The position numbers and the translations under genes were made by a program. Below, piece by piece: positions 36,001 to 48,004 of a DNA stretch of 64,000 bases (position 1 is the stretch's first letter; each line of letters starts with the position of its first letter). Below the pieces are notes generated by a model. The model worked only from the letters and a program-made list of their open reading frames with translations, did no database searches and was not told the DNA's origin. The DNA is from Romanomermis culicivorax (lineage: Eukaryota; Nematoda; Enoplea; Mermithida; Mermithidae). The DNA is taken from positions 186,001-250,000 of the forward strand of contig CAWUHX010000038.1 of NCBI GenBank assembly GCA_963922205.1. The letters run 5' to 3'.

Positions 36001-39000
36001 AAACTTCATTGTCTCAAAATTATGTTATTAGTTATCAATTTTAAGGACTTTAGGTAGGGGTAATACCCCCTCATCCTCCCTATGTGACAATGAAGTGACT
36101 ATCAGCGTTATTTATTATTTATTAATAAGTACAGCTCACTATATATTGTAGGCAAAGATGTGAAATTGTGAGGTGAGAAATTAGAGCAGATCAGATTAGC
36201 GATTTGATGAAAAAACTGAACAGTTTATTGACTGGCTGACATAGTAGAAGATTTTTGGATGGCCTTTTTTTATCACTCCTGTAGAACCGAATTCTAGCTT
36301 CTTCATGTGATCAATCGCACTGAATGCTGATGATATTGATCTATACCATGATCCAATTTTTACTTTTGAGACATTTTTCCGAGTGGCAAGTTTCATAAAA
36401 AGATCTCAATGATATTTTCTGTTGACTTTGTCAATCATTGTCCGACCTACATTATTCTTCTAGTAAATAAAATTTCATCATGATTACAGGTCGACAAACA
36501 ACAGCAACGGGAGCAGCAACCATCGACGTTTATTTTCCCCTCAAAATTAGGCGATTTGCCGACCATGGTGACGTCCAACGCGTCGATGCTTTTTTCATTA
36601 ACGGATTCGTTGATCAACTATAACAACGGCGATAGTGGCGAGAAAACGATCGGCGGTGCCGGCGATAGACCGAGTTCGTCGTCTAGTTCAACGCCCGAAT
36701 CGTCTTTTTCGTCTTTGTCGACCAACAACGACCGACTTTCCAAATCGGAAAACATTCCTAAATCGGATTTGGCGGAAGTGAACCCTTGTAACGGGTAATT
36801 TTTTGCATTGGTCATTCTTGAAAACGTGGTCGATGAGCGTGACACACATTTTCGGAATGTAGGAATTACTGTATTTCCAGAAACATCGATTTTTCTTAAA
36901 GATTTTCAGTCAGGAAGAATATTCTAACTTTCGCCATAAATTATTCACAAATTAAAAATTTTTGAGAATATTTTACTATAGTGGCTAAGAGCGACTTTTG
37001 AACCCGTGTATAAAATTGTTTTGACTCGACTACAGTAACAGTGAAACTAGAAGACACTCGGGAAATTCAGTGATGGCCCACAAACTTGATTTCTCAGAAA
37101 ATTGTACTCCATCTATGGTGTTTTATCTACGAAACTGTATTTGTAACTGCCATTTCGATCATCAGATTCAATTATAAGCAACGTTGTGAATATTGAATTA
37201 TAGTCTGTTTCCATTAAATGCTTTTAAATAATAGAAGCTGGGAGCAAGAAACATATTCACGATTTTACGAAAACTATATGTCAGAACAGACTGCTTGTGT
37301 GATCATACTGAAATAGCCATCATCAATTTTTTGAATGAAAAATCGTTCTGAAAACGCTTTGTGTGAACGATTCTGGAGATCATTTTTTATCATTTTTCAA
37401 TTTGGAGGCATTTTATAAACCGTAGACTACACTTTCGAAAATATTCCAAACATTTGATTCGATTTTCACATTTTCTTATTTTTGCACATTTTGACATTCG
37501 GAAATACTGTTGCTTCAGCTTAATTCATATTCGTATTCTACAGTATCCCCATGTTGCGATTTTATAAGGCGTTTTCATTTGCATGTTTTATGTTCATTCG
37601 GGTCTCAATTTGCTAAGTTCCCACTCTCATCGTTCAGATGCTAAAGAAATTTTCATATATCTTTTTTTGGTAGTTGCTATTCTCATTATTGCAGTAAACT
37701 CATTCTACAGTAAACGACTGTAAAATGAGGTGATCATCTCCTATCAAGATTAAACTTGACAAAATAACTCTTGCTTAAAATGTAGTTTCTTGTTTTTCGC
37801 TTTCATTTTTCATTTTTTTCAGAAATCTGCCCAAACGACGTTCGACGACGAAAAATCGCAACCTCGATTCGGCGACTAATGCGTCGACGACGGAAAATAA
37901 TCAAAACACCTTACTATCGACGTTTTTGCAATCGATGATAATGAATAGCGCGGCCATGGCGGCCACGATGAAAAATGAACAAAACGACAAAAACTTAAAC
38001 AACGAAGAAATAGACAACAATAAAAATCAGAACGTGTCCGTTTCATCGCCGATTTTTCCTTTCACAAGTTAGTTTCGAAGCTTGAAATTTGATAGTCCTG
38101 GAGCTTACTGTAGCTTTAGGAATTTGGCACGGAAGTATTCTATGACGGCATACATGAGTTGTCAAGATCTGTTGAGCTTCCGGCCGATGTGATGTCAAAT
38201 TTTCAAAAAAGTGATAATTTCGAAGATTGTACCCCACGGCCCAAGTTCTCTACAAATATTGGATTTTGATCGAAAAGTTCGATCTCATTTTTTAACTCCC
38301 CTAATGACCCTATATGAAGTTTTAGATACATTAATTTTTTCACTTGTATAACTCGAATTTCTTGGAAAGTGTGTCTTTAGTTTCCTGTACACTTTCCGAA
38401 ATTGAACCTACAAGCGTTCATTGTGGTCATTGTCGAACCATAGAAGCCCGCTAGTAAACATTCTGTTCATATGATTGTAATGTGCAGTCAGAGCGTTTAC
38501 TGTAATGTGGAAATCATATAGAGTTAAGACACACAAATTTTTATATGGCGGTTCAATAAGCTAATGAAACTTTCTACAATTTTGCAGTAACTGTGAAAAT
38601 TACCAATATTTTTCATCCTATGTGTTGCATCTTGGGACGGAGTGTCAAAAAATAAGTTAGACATCTTAGCAAAAGGAAGAAAGTGTTAGAATGAAGATTA
38701 CTATACTTTTCCATTCAAGTTGTATTCGTCAACCCATATTATATGTTTTGTATTCTTTACAAAATATTCTTTTCTTCGTCTAGACTTCTTCCCGTCCACT
38801 TTAACCGCCTCGGGGCAAGGTCAAGCTCAAGGATTTGGCTTTTTGCCTGGTATGAATAATATGTAGCCAAAAGACTGAATTTAAAAAAAATTATTCGCAA
38901 TTTTTCAAGCTGGATTGGCCGCCAACGGTTCCTTGATGTATCAGATGTCCCAAAATTTGTTGTACCCGCCGGCTGGGACTGAAAACGGCACCGGTGAAGC

Positions 39001-40865
39001 ACCAACGCCTCAACAGCAATACATTACCATACCATTTCCGGTGCCTTTCAATCAAACGGTGAGAAAAATCATATCTTCTTGTCAACTTTGACTTGACTTC
39101 TGGAAAATACCAAATAAAAGGGAAGAAGACATTTGGGATGAATTGAAAGATCTTGCTGACATCTGATCTCCAAAATAAGTTCTCGGCTTGAAATGCAGAT
39201 GGATTTTAAATGATTCTGAAAATTATGTATTTCTTTAAATGATACAGAATAATAAAGGAAAGTCTTCTTCGTTTTATCGAACTGACTTAGTTTTTCTAAA
39301 TTCGTTGAGGTTGAAGTTGAAGTTTTAGAGGTTGAAGAATGTTAGCTCTTCCAACGAATTTATGCCTCAAGAAGACGCCAGGAAGCTAGTTCCGGATAAA
39401 AAATTGCGGAAAAAATTTCAATCATTCCTATGATTTTGTTTTTTGTAGAATCGATTCAAGATTTTCTATAAAATATCTGCTCGGAGCGTATTAGAATTCA
39501 GGTTTTGATTCTGAATTGTAGAAGACCAGATATCCCAGTAACCCGTTCTATAAAAATTGGGTGCGACTCGCTTTCAGAGATACATCATACACTAAGATTA
39601 ATTTTTATTATACCTGAAAACATTCTGCATGCATTGAGATTTTAAATTTATACACTGTGTCATTTCAGGCACTTTTTTCTGTCACAGATGCATTCAGCCA
39701 CTGTATTAATCTGTTACTGTACATTTTATATTGTGATCGTGGCTATTTTTTCACTCTAACATACGTACAACCAGGCATTTCATTCGATTATTCTCTGCTC
39801 CATATGAAAAAATTTGAAATTTGAATCGATCCAGAAAATGAAATTTCGATATTGTGATGTAGGTTAGGTTATACCCATGAAGTATATCCATACCTGGAGA
39901 AGCGCAACGTAGTTCGAAAAACGGCCTGCCTGAAGTGCTACCTTTACAGTAAACAGCAGATCTGAGGTTTGGGTTTTTTGCGTTCTGTAGCAAAATTATT
40001 TGCAAAATTCGATATGGACCAGAATCGTAGGCTGGTTAGTGTGGCTTAAACCTAAATCTCTCATTTTTGTAGTTTTGAATTGTTTTTTTTCACAGATGCT
40101 AAAAAGTTCAACAACTTCAATCAAAAATACCACCCAAGGAGTCCAATTTTGAATAGTTCCCGGCACTTAATCAAAAAGCTATTGAAAATGTTAGTCAAAT
40201 TCTTCAGAGAACAGTTTTCATTAGTGTTAAAGCGTCTTCACAGCTAGCAAACATTGCTATGAGCGAATACTTGTTGTAACTCAGTTTTTAAGAAATGAAG
40301 TACAAATTGACATCAAAAAGCTGTGGTTTCACAGTAATGAATATTCCGAGTTTTTTGAACAAAATGCTTGTAAATCGAAAATGGCGAGAATTAGCATTGC
40401 AGTCAAAATCGTTTACAAAAAGCAATAATTGCATAACTTTTGTTCGAAAAATTATTAAAGCTTACTTGATTATGTGCCGTCAAATTTCCAGTTCTGTGTG
40501 ACTCTTGCTTCAGCAGAAAATCGTAAAGCTATGGAATAGTAATTGCTTCCACTGTTATTATTTACAAACAATTCAAGAAAAACCACCCTTTATACGGCTG
40601 AATGGTGTGAGTAATTTAAATTTCATTTATAACTGTATTGTTATTAGTGCAGTGACGGGATGGTCAAAAATATTCCTTGATTACATTCGAAAATTTGGCA
40701 CTATATTTAAACAAGAATAATCCGAATCTTGATCCACGAACTTCCACATTTTATATTTTTTTACAACAGATGTTAGCATCGCAAATTTTGAATAATCTCG
40801 TCAATAACAGCGTTGACAATCAGTCACAACTCAAAAAATCGCGCATGACCCTCGAACATGAATGA
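27040..40865 (+). CDS. Serum response factor homologue (SRF-type MADS-box transcription factor)
   Basis: This nuclear transcription factor would bind CArG boxes as a dimer and control muscle and growth-response genes (SRF in vertebrates, blistered in flies, unc-120 in C. elegans). Nine coding exons join in phase to about 565 residues: 27040-27179, 28674-29004, 29891-30050, 30112-30317, 36490-36794, 37823-38067, 38784-38849, 38910-39058 and 40770-40865. The MADS box (from GRVKIKMEFIDNKLRRYTTF) occupies about residues 128-185, followed by the SRF-type extension to about 210. Upstream is an acidic, Gln-containing stretch; downstream is a long Ser/Asn/Thr-rich tail. The start ATG at 27040 is chosen because exon 1 ends in phase with exon 2 and begins MSSAGQYG. 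The domain is certain; the extent of exon 1 and the distal exons is strongly supported by phase but not aligned. Confidence 0.93.
27180..28673 (+). other. SRF homologue intron 1
   Basis: AT-rich sequence with no supported exon or recognisable transposon. It ends in the GAG acceptor before exon 2. Confidence 0.7.
28674..30050 (+). CDS. SRF homologue exons 2-3: acidic region and MADS/SAM core
   Basis: Exon 2 (28674-29004) opens after an unusual TTGAG acceptor and encodes an acidic segment (DENEDNEEYEEHIEEEKDER), a Gln run, and then the first half of the MADS box up to GIMKK. Exon 3 (29891-30050) starts exactly at AYELSTLTGTQVMLLVAS, continues HVYTFATKKLQPIITSDTGK, and ends LNTPDA. This is the DNA-contact helix, the beta-sheet dimer interface and the SRF-specific extension, all without breaks. 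The intron inside the MADS box falls between KK and AYEL. A 130-codon frame on the opposite strand of exon 2 is a shadow. Confidence 0.95.
29005..29890 (+). other. SRF homologue intron 2, inside the MADS box
   Basis: The donor GTAAGC and acceptor TTCTAG bracket 886 bases in which I see no exon or repeat. Confidence 0.85.
30112..40865 (+). CDS. SRF homologue exons 4-9: C-terminal transactivation region
   Basis: Exons 30112-30317, 36490-36794, 37823-38067, 38784-38849, 38910-39058 and 40770-40865 encode a low-complexity tail. It has Ser-rich segments (SSSSSTPESSFSSLS), a basic run (KRRSTTKNR), an Asn-rich stretch, and hydrophobic-aromatic blocks (GFGFLPG; QQYITIPFPVPFNQT). Their TCG/ACG-rich codons stand out against the AT-rich introns, and every junction preserves phase. 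In SRF the corresponding part is the transactivation domain and is poorly conserved, so homology cannot confirm each exon. The last exon encodes LEHE and then TGA at 40863-40865. Introns here are 6.2 kb and 1.7 kb, so alternative exons could be missed. Confidence 0.8.
30318..36489 (+). other. SRF homologue intron 4 (6.2 kb)
   Basis: The donor is GTAAAC and the acceptor TTACAG. It contains a 195-codon open frame at 31444-32031 of unclear status, GCGCTAA-type short repeats near 31345-31460, a cluster of TTGCTGACGTCA motifs at 32500-33328, and a GA/CT-rich patch near 33690-33715. The rest, about 34.3-36.4 kb, shows nothing distinctive. Confidence 0.75.
32500..33328. repeat. Cluster of TTGCTGACGTCAA motifs in alternating orientation
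   Basis: Matches or near matches occur at about 32502, 32592, 32764, 32868, 32958, 33145 and 33311, some as TTGCTGACGTC and others as GACGTCAGCAA. Adjacent opposite copies bracket segments of about 100-120 bases, suggesting stacked short inverted-repeat elements. The core TGACGTCA also equals a CRE/ATF site, but the pairing favours a transposon origin. Confidence 0.6.
36795..37822 (+). other. SRF homologue intron 5 with a family A element
   Basis: A diverged family A miniature element lies at about 37199-37431, starting TATAGTCTGTTT and ending GTAGACTACA. The remainder is plain AT-rich intron containing several TACTGTA/TACAGTA words. Confidence 0.6.
37199..37431. mobile_element. Family A miniature element, diverged copy
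   Basis: The left end matches TATAGTCTGTTT and the right end GTAGACTACA; the interior AATTTTTTGAATGAAAAATCG matches the centre of other copies. Confidence 0.6.
38068..38783 (+). other. SRF homologue intron 6
   Basis: The donor GTTAGT and the CTAG acceptor at 38780-38783 bracket 716 bases of AT-rich sequence in which I see no exon or recognisable element. Confidence 0.65.
39059..40769 (+). other. SRF homologue last intron
   Basis: The donor is GTGAGA and the acceptor ACAACAG. It holds an isolated CTTGCTGACATC motif near 39150 and a decayed family A element at about 40360-40590. Nothing else is supported. Confidence 0.65.
40360..40590. mobile_element. Family A miniature element, decayed copy
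   Basis: The landmarks GTCAAAATCGTTTACA, CAAATTTCCAGTTCTGTGTG, CAGAAAATCGTAAA and CAATTCAAGAAAAACC appear in family order. The terminal TA and CAGAC are lost. Confidence 0.5.
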
Positions 40866-41478
40866 CGAAGAAAATCCGCAATTTTCACTATACTATCGGT
40901 TTATATTCCCAATTTTTATGGCAAAAAAACTTTCTGTCTCTGGTATGATTTTTGTGCCTTTTTCTGCGCGTTGTGCTTTAATTAATGTCACTGTTTTCTT
41001 TTCTTCTTTTTTATTTGTTTCTTACTCAAACTCCGTTAATTTGCATAATCATTCATGTTTCGCATATCGTCGCACGATCCGCAGTTTTTTGCGGACCGTT
41101 TTTTATCATTCGTTCTCACCTTGATGATCGTTTTTCTATATTTTTCAATTTCGTGCCTTAATTTTATAATTACAGATATAACGGTGTTGTAGGTACTATA
41201 GCCGATTTATCTTTTGAAATGATAGTCGCAGGCGAGAAGATTTATATAGATAACATTTATACTTTGTAAAAAAAACCCAATTTCTTCACGTTGAAGGGGA
41301 AGTCAAAATGACATTATATGCACTTATCGACGAACCTTGACGATTTGAAAAAATGATCGATTTTTCTATTTGCCGCTCGTGGACGATAAATTTTTTCTCA
41401 TTTACTACAGTTATAAGTTCACTGATTTTTTTCTTCCATGAAATTATTTCCATCGATTGGACGCTGCTGCCATTTCAA

Positions 41479-41484
41479 AATAAA
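41479..41484 (+). promoter_or_regulatory. Candidate polyadenylation signal of the SRF homologue
   Basis: An AATAAA occurs about 615 bases after the stop codon; it is the first canonical hexamer I noticed on this strand, so it is a candidate only. Confidence 0.35.
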
Positions 41485-42230
41485 TATATTATAGTCATGT
41501 GAAAACCTGCAAATCAGACAAGCTTTTCGTAATCCAAAAAGCCAAGTAGCATTCATATTTACTAATAAATGTTTCACATAACTATAGGATGTGAATGTTT
41601 GGGTCAAAGATAAATAATAGTACTTGCTTATTATTGACATCTCACCAAAATACCGGATAACTGTACTTATTGTTCCTGTTTCGGTCGCGCTTTTTGTTTC
41701 TTTTCTATCAAATTTATTGCATGATACGTTTTATGGTGCTTGTCGTGTACAGTAATATTGATATTGATCGTTTACATTTCTATAATAAATGATGAATACG
41801 GGAGTCATTTCATTTCCATTGTTACATGACGCCGAAAAATTTCAACCTATGTTCCCGATCTTATTGTAATGACGAGTACCAAATCCATTAAATTTGCTAA
41901 TATTCCACTTCTAAAATTGACCTTGAGCTGCTCAAAATGCAGAATCGATCTTAAGAAATTTGAAGTCAGACTTTGAGTCAATAATCCATAACGATCGATC
42001 AAATTTTAAATGCGAGAGTGAAGTTATGATTATTGAATTTCGAAATATGCAAATACGAGATTATAAACTTCAACAATTATGTTGCCTTTTTTTAAATTAT
42101 TCCTTTATTTTACTTACTATTTTTTTTAAATTTTGAAATAAAAAAATTTTTTAAATGATTTTAAAAATATCAGACATACCCGAAAGGTGGATTTAATTTG
42201 ATGTGTATTTTTCATGATGGAAAAACTTAA

Positions 42231-42479
42231 TACAGTCCGTTTTTTATAAAATGCCTCCAAATTAAAAAGTGACAAAAATCAGCACTGCCGTCAAAATCGT
42301 TTGCATTGAGCGTTTACAGTAAGACTTTTCACTAGAAAAATTGTTAAGGGTTAGTTGAGTATGCTCACAAATTTCTGGTCCTATATGACATATTGTTTAT
42401 CAGAAAATCATAAAAATGTGAAATACTACTGGCTTTTCATTGTTATTATTCAAAAGCATTTCAAGAAAAACAGACTATA
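42231..42479. mobile_element. Family A miniature element, well-preserved copy
   Basis: The ends TACAGTCCGTTTTTTATAAA and AAGAAAAACAGACTATA are inverted. The interior includes CAAAATCGTTTGCATTGAGC and GAGTATGCTCACAAATTT, nearly identical to the copy at 63236-63484. Confidence 0.8.
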
Positions 42480-42696
42480 AAAACGCCAAACTTCTTATGA
42501 TACAATAGAAAAGCCCCAAAATCAAACATCGTACTTTCCCACCGTTGATTTGGATAGAACTTTGCCGACATCTAAGTGCTACTCGAGAAATTTGGATCAC
42601 TTACCAGGTTATTGAAGAAAACTTTGCAGTCTTAAAAATGCATAGTCTTAAAAAACTTTGTGACACACTCCCTGATCTGCTTGTCAGAAACTTTAC

Positions 42697-42925
42697 CTAC
42701 TGTCTCTTTTTTATGAATTGCTTGTACATAGAAAAACGGTAGATTCAGCACTCTCGTTAAAATCGTTCATACGAGGCTTTTGCGATAAAAATTTTCACTC
42801 AAAAAATTTTTAGTTCGTTGAATATGCTCGCAAATTTTCAGTCCCATGTGGCATATAGCTCAGCGAAGAATCTAAGAATAAAAAATAACACTTGCTTACA
42901 AGATTCCAAAACTAACAGACTATAA
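42697..42925. mobile_element. Family A miniature element, diverged copy
   Basis: It begins TACTGTCTCTTTTTTATGAA and ends CTAACAGACTATAA. The interior GTTAAAATCGTTCATACGA and GAATATGCTCGCAAATTT match the family. It lies about 220 bases after the previous copy in the same direction. Confidence 0.65.
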
Positions 42926-43165
42926 TCCAGTATCAACTGAAGGAGATTCTCCAATACATAAGCACAAAAATTCAAAACACTTGTTGATAAATAGTATTCT
43001 TGTCTTTCAATGGTTTTGATCCTGTATCAGTGATTTGGTAGTCATGCAATTGTGGTATATCAAGAAACATTCTTGAACTATGTTGATCTGACTATCCTGT
43101 ACATTGGATTGGGATGTGAATGATCTCGGAATCATATACATTTTCCAAATGCATTATTGGCAGAC

Positions 43166-46100
43166 TTAATACTTTACGTTAAACCTACGGTCAAGATCGT
43201 CGACCAGGAGGTAATATTTGACCTCTGGATGATAAATACCGGTCGCCGACAGACAGCCGGCCAATTTGGCTGGCTCAACAAAGCTCAATTGACTACTTGA
43301 GTTAGACACCTTTATGAAATCGCTGCAGATAATAAAAAAATTTAGTTTATTAAATTCAACAAATAGTTGGTACCTTTCGCACATGATTATTTCTGTGCGA
43401 GGATTTTGGCTCGGATATATAGTTTGTTTTTTCAAGTGCTATTTTCCCGATAAGAGATAAAAATAAATGCTTAACGATGGGCAAACTTCTAATGATTGGT
43501 GTATTATATCAAAGATGAGTATGTAATATTGTAAGGGATCACTATACTGTTCCCATTTCTGCAGTTTCACTTTTCATATTTCTTTTTTTTAATTTATAAC
43601 TATCATTGAATGGTGTGAGGAACATTCGTGTGAAAGACAGATTATTTTTTATTTCTTCGGAAAATGATGATAATTTCTCAAATAAAAAGCGCAGCTAACA
43701 TTATTTGCCCTACAAATCTATTACAGATGTAGCTTTTTGTTCGTAACATAATTATCTTTTCTCGAAGATGGGTTATAATTAGTTGGTGAACGCCCCCGTT
43801 AATGCGTGTTTTGCATTAAGCAGTTTCTATTTATGGACGTCAATTACAGCATTTTTCGAGGCAACATTAAAATAATTTTTGCATTTTTCTCTGCGTTTTT
43901 AATGATGAGCTCATTTGCATATAATTGAAATTATACACTTCCAGCATTATCTAAACATTCGAGTGTTTCCGGTAGACGTGGTGACGTGGTTTCATTTTCA
44001 AGTTGGCTTGAACAGCCTTGTCGAGTTCAACTTTGTGAACCGAGCAGATTGTGATCTATCATCGTTTTAGTTACTATATTCTTGGTACGTGAAACATGGA
44101 GTCACTCGTCGATCACTGCACTGTTCCAGCCACCATTCACTCAATTACTCATCAGGGCATTGCAGACTACTGCACTCATTCATGATCGATCTGTAGTCTA
44201 TTTTACTTGAAATAAAGAGTCGAAAGCAAGTAAAATTTTATATTTCACATTTCTTGCTGAACCATTTGTCGCATACATAGGACTGAAAAGTTTTGGGCCC
44301 ACTCAAATTACCATTGCAACTTTTCGAGTAAAAAATACTCAACTAAAAACTTTGTGTGATCGTGTTTTACATTTTAAGCATTTTTGGACAATAGACTGTA
44401 CGATCACTGTCGATCATTAATGCTTTCATCGTATCTATCGAAATTCATCATCGTTTTAATAATCCTTTCGCTTACTATGTATACAGAAACAAAAACTGCT
44501 TTTTTCAGTTCGTTCAATTATCGTCCATTCGTAAAGAAAATTGTGCGTGCATCATTTATAATTTCAGATACAGGCCAGTTTCCACCTAAATACCACAGTC
44601 AATTCACCAATCAAATCATTTTGTGGTCAGCCGTACCATATCTGTCCGTTCAGAAAATTATGTGTTTAAGTGAACTTGCAGGAAGTGGTGATGTCTTTGG
44701 CTGGGAACAATCGACTTAGATTGGTGGTAAAGCTTTTGTGCAAGCTTATATTGCTATAGCCGAGTACAGCTCAATGATCCTTTTTTTTAAATTTTAAAAA
44801 ATTTTCATTTTAAAATTCTTGTTTTTTCTTTATTGTAAAAGGTTTTTAAATTAATTTTTAAATTTCCATTTAAAAAATGAAGTTAAAATTGGCATCAAAA
44901 GATATTGGCTCACTATGAATCAGCTCTACTCAGATATACTGTCGGTAAAATAACGAAAGAAAAAAGGAACAAGCTTTGGTGTGCAGAAAAGTGTTCAAGC
45001 CAAAATTTAACAACCTGCTTACACGAAGCGCCTTCTCTCCAAAATAGCAGTTAGGAGAACAAGAAAACAAAATTCGGCGTACGATGCAAGTTTATTATCT
45101 ACGCGTGGATTTCTGGGCTTGTTTAGCATTACGAGGCTCAGTTCAAAATAAAGGGACTATGAACTGACTTCTTCAAGTATTACGAGTATAAGGCGGGTTC
45201 AGCACGTTTTTTTCCTATTTGAATTTTTCGCTCACAATAACTCCTTCTATCTAAGAACTACAAACGGTTCAATATTTTATTTCAACCATTGTGTTGATTT
45301 AATCAATTTTCAGAAAAACAACTGATTTAATTTTGTATCTTTTCAACTGCCAAGTTCCCTTTGTTCCAGCTTTTTCTGCCGAGCATCAATTCAGATACTA
45401 TTCATTCATACCAATAATGCATTCGAGTCGCTTTATCCTTCCTTCACTAACATTTCTCCATCCTCATGAATGTGAGTTCCTGTTTCGAGCTACTGTAAGC
45501 CGTTGTACTATTTTGGCTTCACTAAGCCATTGTGATTTTATCATTGATTTGTGACTCAGATGATTATCAAAGCTACAGCTCAGCTGCAGCTTAACATTAT
45601 CGATATGTTTTGTGTGCATGAATTAAGCTGAAGCTGAGCTACAGCTTAACGACAATGTTATAACATATAGAGTTAAGCTACAGCTTAAGCTGTAGCTCAG
45701 CTGGAGCTTAAGCCTCTTTGATGAAACCGGCCCCACGTCCGTATGTACTTGGGTGCCGCCGACACAGTTCTATACAATTTAAAAATGACTAAGCATGATG
45801 TTTTTTCATGTTTTTTGTCTTCTCGTTATCATTGAGGAATCCATTTTTTCTACATTTTGAATTTTCTTACTTAGTCTGGTCGCTGCGTTTGCCATTTTAC
45901 TAAATACTCCATATAGGTAATTGTGATATCTAATTCGAGTCTTACCGTATCAAAATTTACACTATATCGTTTCAGATCACGTCATGTTCAAAATTTGTAG
46001 TTATTCTAACCTCTACATCTTCCGAAACTCAAAGCCTTTGATTCAACTCTATTTTCGTTTCTTTGACGGACAGTATTATTCTGTTCTTACAGCCTTTTTA

Positions 46101-47588
46101 ATGCTCGAAATGAAACAGGGACCGGTTTCACCACAGAGACTTGAGCTCTAGCTCAGCTACCGCTTATCTCTATGTGTTATACCATTGCCGTTAAGGTGAG
46201 GCTTAGCTAACTCTTGCACATAACATATCGAGGAAAATGAGGTGTAGCATAGGCTGCAGTTTAACAGCAATTTTTACATACTTAGGCTACTCAGGAAAGC
46301 AACAACTATACGGTATTTTTTATTGATTACAGTGATTAGCTTCTTATTTTCCGCATTGAACTTCCCATTGGTTTGCTGCATCTGCCATTCTAAAAGAGAT
46401 AGAATAAAGGAGAATTTCCGGATGTACAGTAAGTTGGCAAATTACCTCAATAGGGATCTGAAATACGTGGATAATATCAAAACAAGTAATTTTATTATAT
46501 TTTGTGTTATTTCCTGTGTCACGTGAACACGTTTACAAGTTGTTGTCAATACGGAACAAAATTTTAGAGCGACTAATTTAACAATAAAGACATGATGACA
46601 TGCGTGCCACATATTATAGTAGTAATGGTACAATTTCATCATTTTTTCTGGAAAAGTAAATGCATGAATGCTGACTGTCTCGTTCAATCTCCAAAAACGT
46701 GTGCTTCAGTTCAATAAAAATTGCACACTTTTATCTTTATTGCTGACTATAGCAAACGATCTATAACTTTCATATACTATTAAAATAAGTCACAATTACA
46801 CCTCAGTATTTGTCATTTTAAAGGCTACTGAAGTACCTGATTGCAGCTAATTCATGTTCCCTGAATCCTCAATCCTTCGACAAGTAGTTTTTAGATGCGC
46901 TGCTTCAGGAGTCAGGTTGAAGTAATTTTCAAATCTACTTTTGATGACGTCAATTTTTTTATGTTCGTAATGAATACACAAATTCAGTTTTTGTTCAAAA
47001 TTTTGTGTAAATTATGTTCGTGCGAACTTCTTTATGGATACCGTAATGATGAATTCTCACACCTTTTTCTGTAAACGTGAAAATCCCGCAAATGAACTGT
47101 CCGTGCTAATAGCACATTTTGCTGTAAGCATGAACACCAGTGGGTATTCAGTGTTAACTAGAAATTGCAACCTGTCATTATTGCATATTTACGCCATAAT
47201 TTTTGGACGATGGACGCCAGATATTCAACTCCCAAACATATAATTTACTTTTTTCTCCATTTTCCTTCGATGTAATCACGTTTCTCGCCAATTAGTTCAG
47301 AACATTTACATAATCAGTGGCATAATATATAAACAACGGTATGCTACTGTAAACACTACTTTTTTCAAGGACGACTCCTTATATCGTCCTCTCTCAACGA
47401 GAAGCAGTAAGATTTACCTCGTTTTGGAGTAGTTGAAGTTTTCGACTTGCCAAAACTGTATTTTCTGGTGCTCGAATTTCATCAGGTCGTCGTATAGGAA
47501 ACTCACTTTTCTTCAACTTCGTGTTTTGCATCCAATGCACATAACAGTGCAGTACGCAGTTTCCCAGAAGTTCCACCTTGACTGTCAT
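43166..47588 (-). CDS. Proposed small gene of unknown function (three exons)
   Basis: Three minus-strand exons are proposed: 47418-47588 (start MTVKVELLGNC, ending LLQNE before donor GTAAAT), 43374-43438 (after a TAG acceptor, ending MCE plus two bases before GTACCA) and 43166-43322 (after a strong TTATCTGCAG acceptor, to TAA). The phases fit (0, then 2) and would give about 130 residues. Coding character is visible in segments such as EFPIRRPDEIRAPE and FVEPAKLAGCLSATGIY. An in-frame TAA just upstream of the ATG at 47588 supports that start. The two distal exons are the stronger part; the 4-kb intron to the first exon is an inference and more exons may lie in it. There is no signal peptide or membrane segment and no family I recognise. 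Confidence 0.45.
44278..44400. mobile_element. Family A miniature element, fragment
   Basis: The segment ending GCATTTTTGGACAATAGACT, preceded by GTGATCGTGTTTTACATTTTA, resembles one half of the family. The other half was not found. Confidence 0.35.
44760..45330. other. AT-rich stretch without features
   Basis: No exon, tandem repeat or element end could be supported here, inside the large intron proposed for the minus-strand gene. Confidence 0.5.
45563..45731. mobile_element. AGCT-rich hairpin element, copy 2
   Basis: Blocks such as GCTACAGCTCAGCTGCAGC and AAGCTGTAGCTCAGCTGGAG sit on opposite arms around GTTATAACATA. The right end reads CTCTTTGATGAAACCGG, the inverse of the GGTTTCATCAAAG-type start seen in other copies. 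Confidence 0.7.
46119..46270. mobile_element. AGCT-rich hairpin element, copy 3
   Basis: It begins GGGACCGGTTTCACCACAGA and continues CTTGAGCTCTAGCTCAGCTA, then GTTATACCATTGCCGTTA as in copy 4. The right arm is truncated. Confidence 0.6.
46530..47410. other. Stretch without supported features
   Basis: Frames of 60-80 codons occur by chance on both strands. None has splice signals and coding character together. Confidence 0.5.
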
Positions 47589-48004
47589 AAATTAAAAGTT
47601 AATCGTTCCTAAAAATTAGGTATATGGTGTAGTTTCACATATTGACTATTGTTCAGGAATTCAAATTCGCGTAGCTATATCCCGTCGTAGCTGTATTCTA
47701 AACTTTGGAATTTTCCAACTTTTAAGCAGTTTAAGTGGTCTTCTCACGATTTAGAATATCAAAGTGTACAAAAGCTATAATCCTATAGTAAAATATTTAT
47801 TATATGTAGGAGATATTCTCTATAATTTGACGGTCTCTGACAGTTCGGGGCCGCCATTTCGGCGCCGGCTATTTCGGCCCAGGCCGTTTAATTATAAAAT
47901 CTACATTTTATAATTTTATATTCAAAAACAAAATCATAAAAAAATCAGTGTTACTTCCTCAGTTTTGATTATTCGAATAAATGTAGTTTACTGCATCCTA
48001 ATCG

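Noticed and set aside
44384-44719. 111-codon plus-strand frame, with an acceptor-like TAATTTCAG inside it
   Set aside because: No partner exon or conserved-looking segment was found, and its 5' part overlaps a family A fragment.
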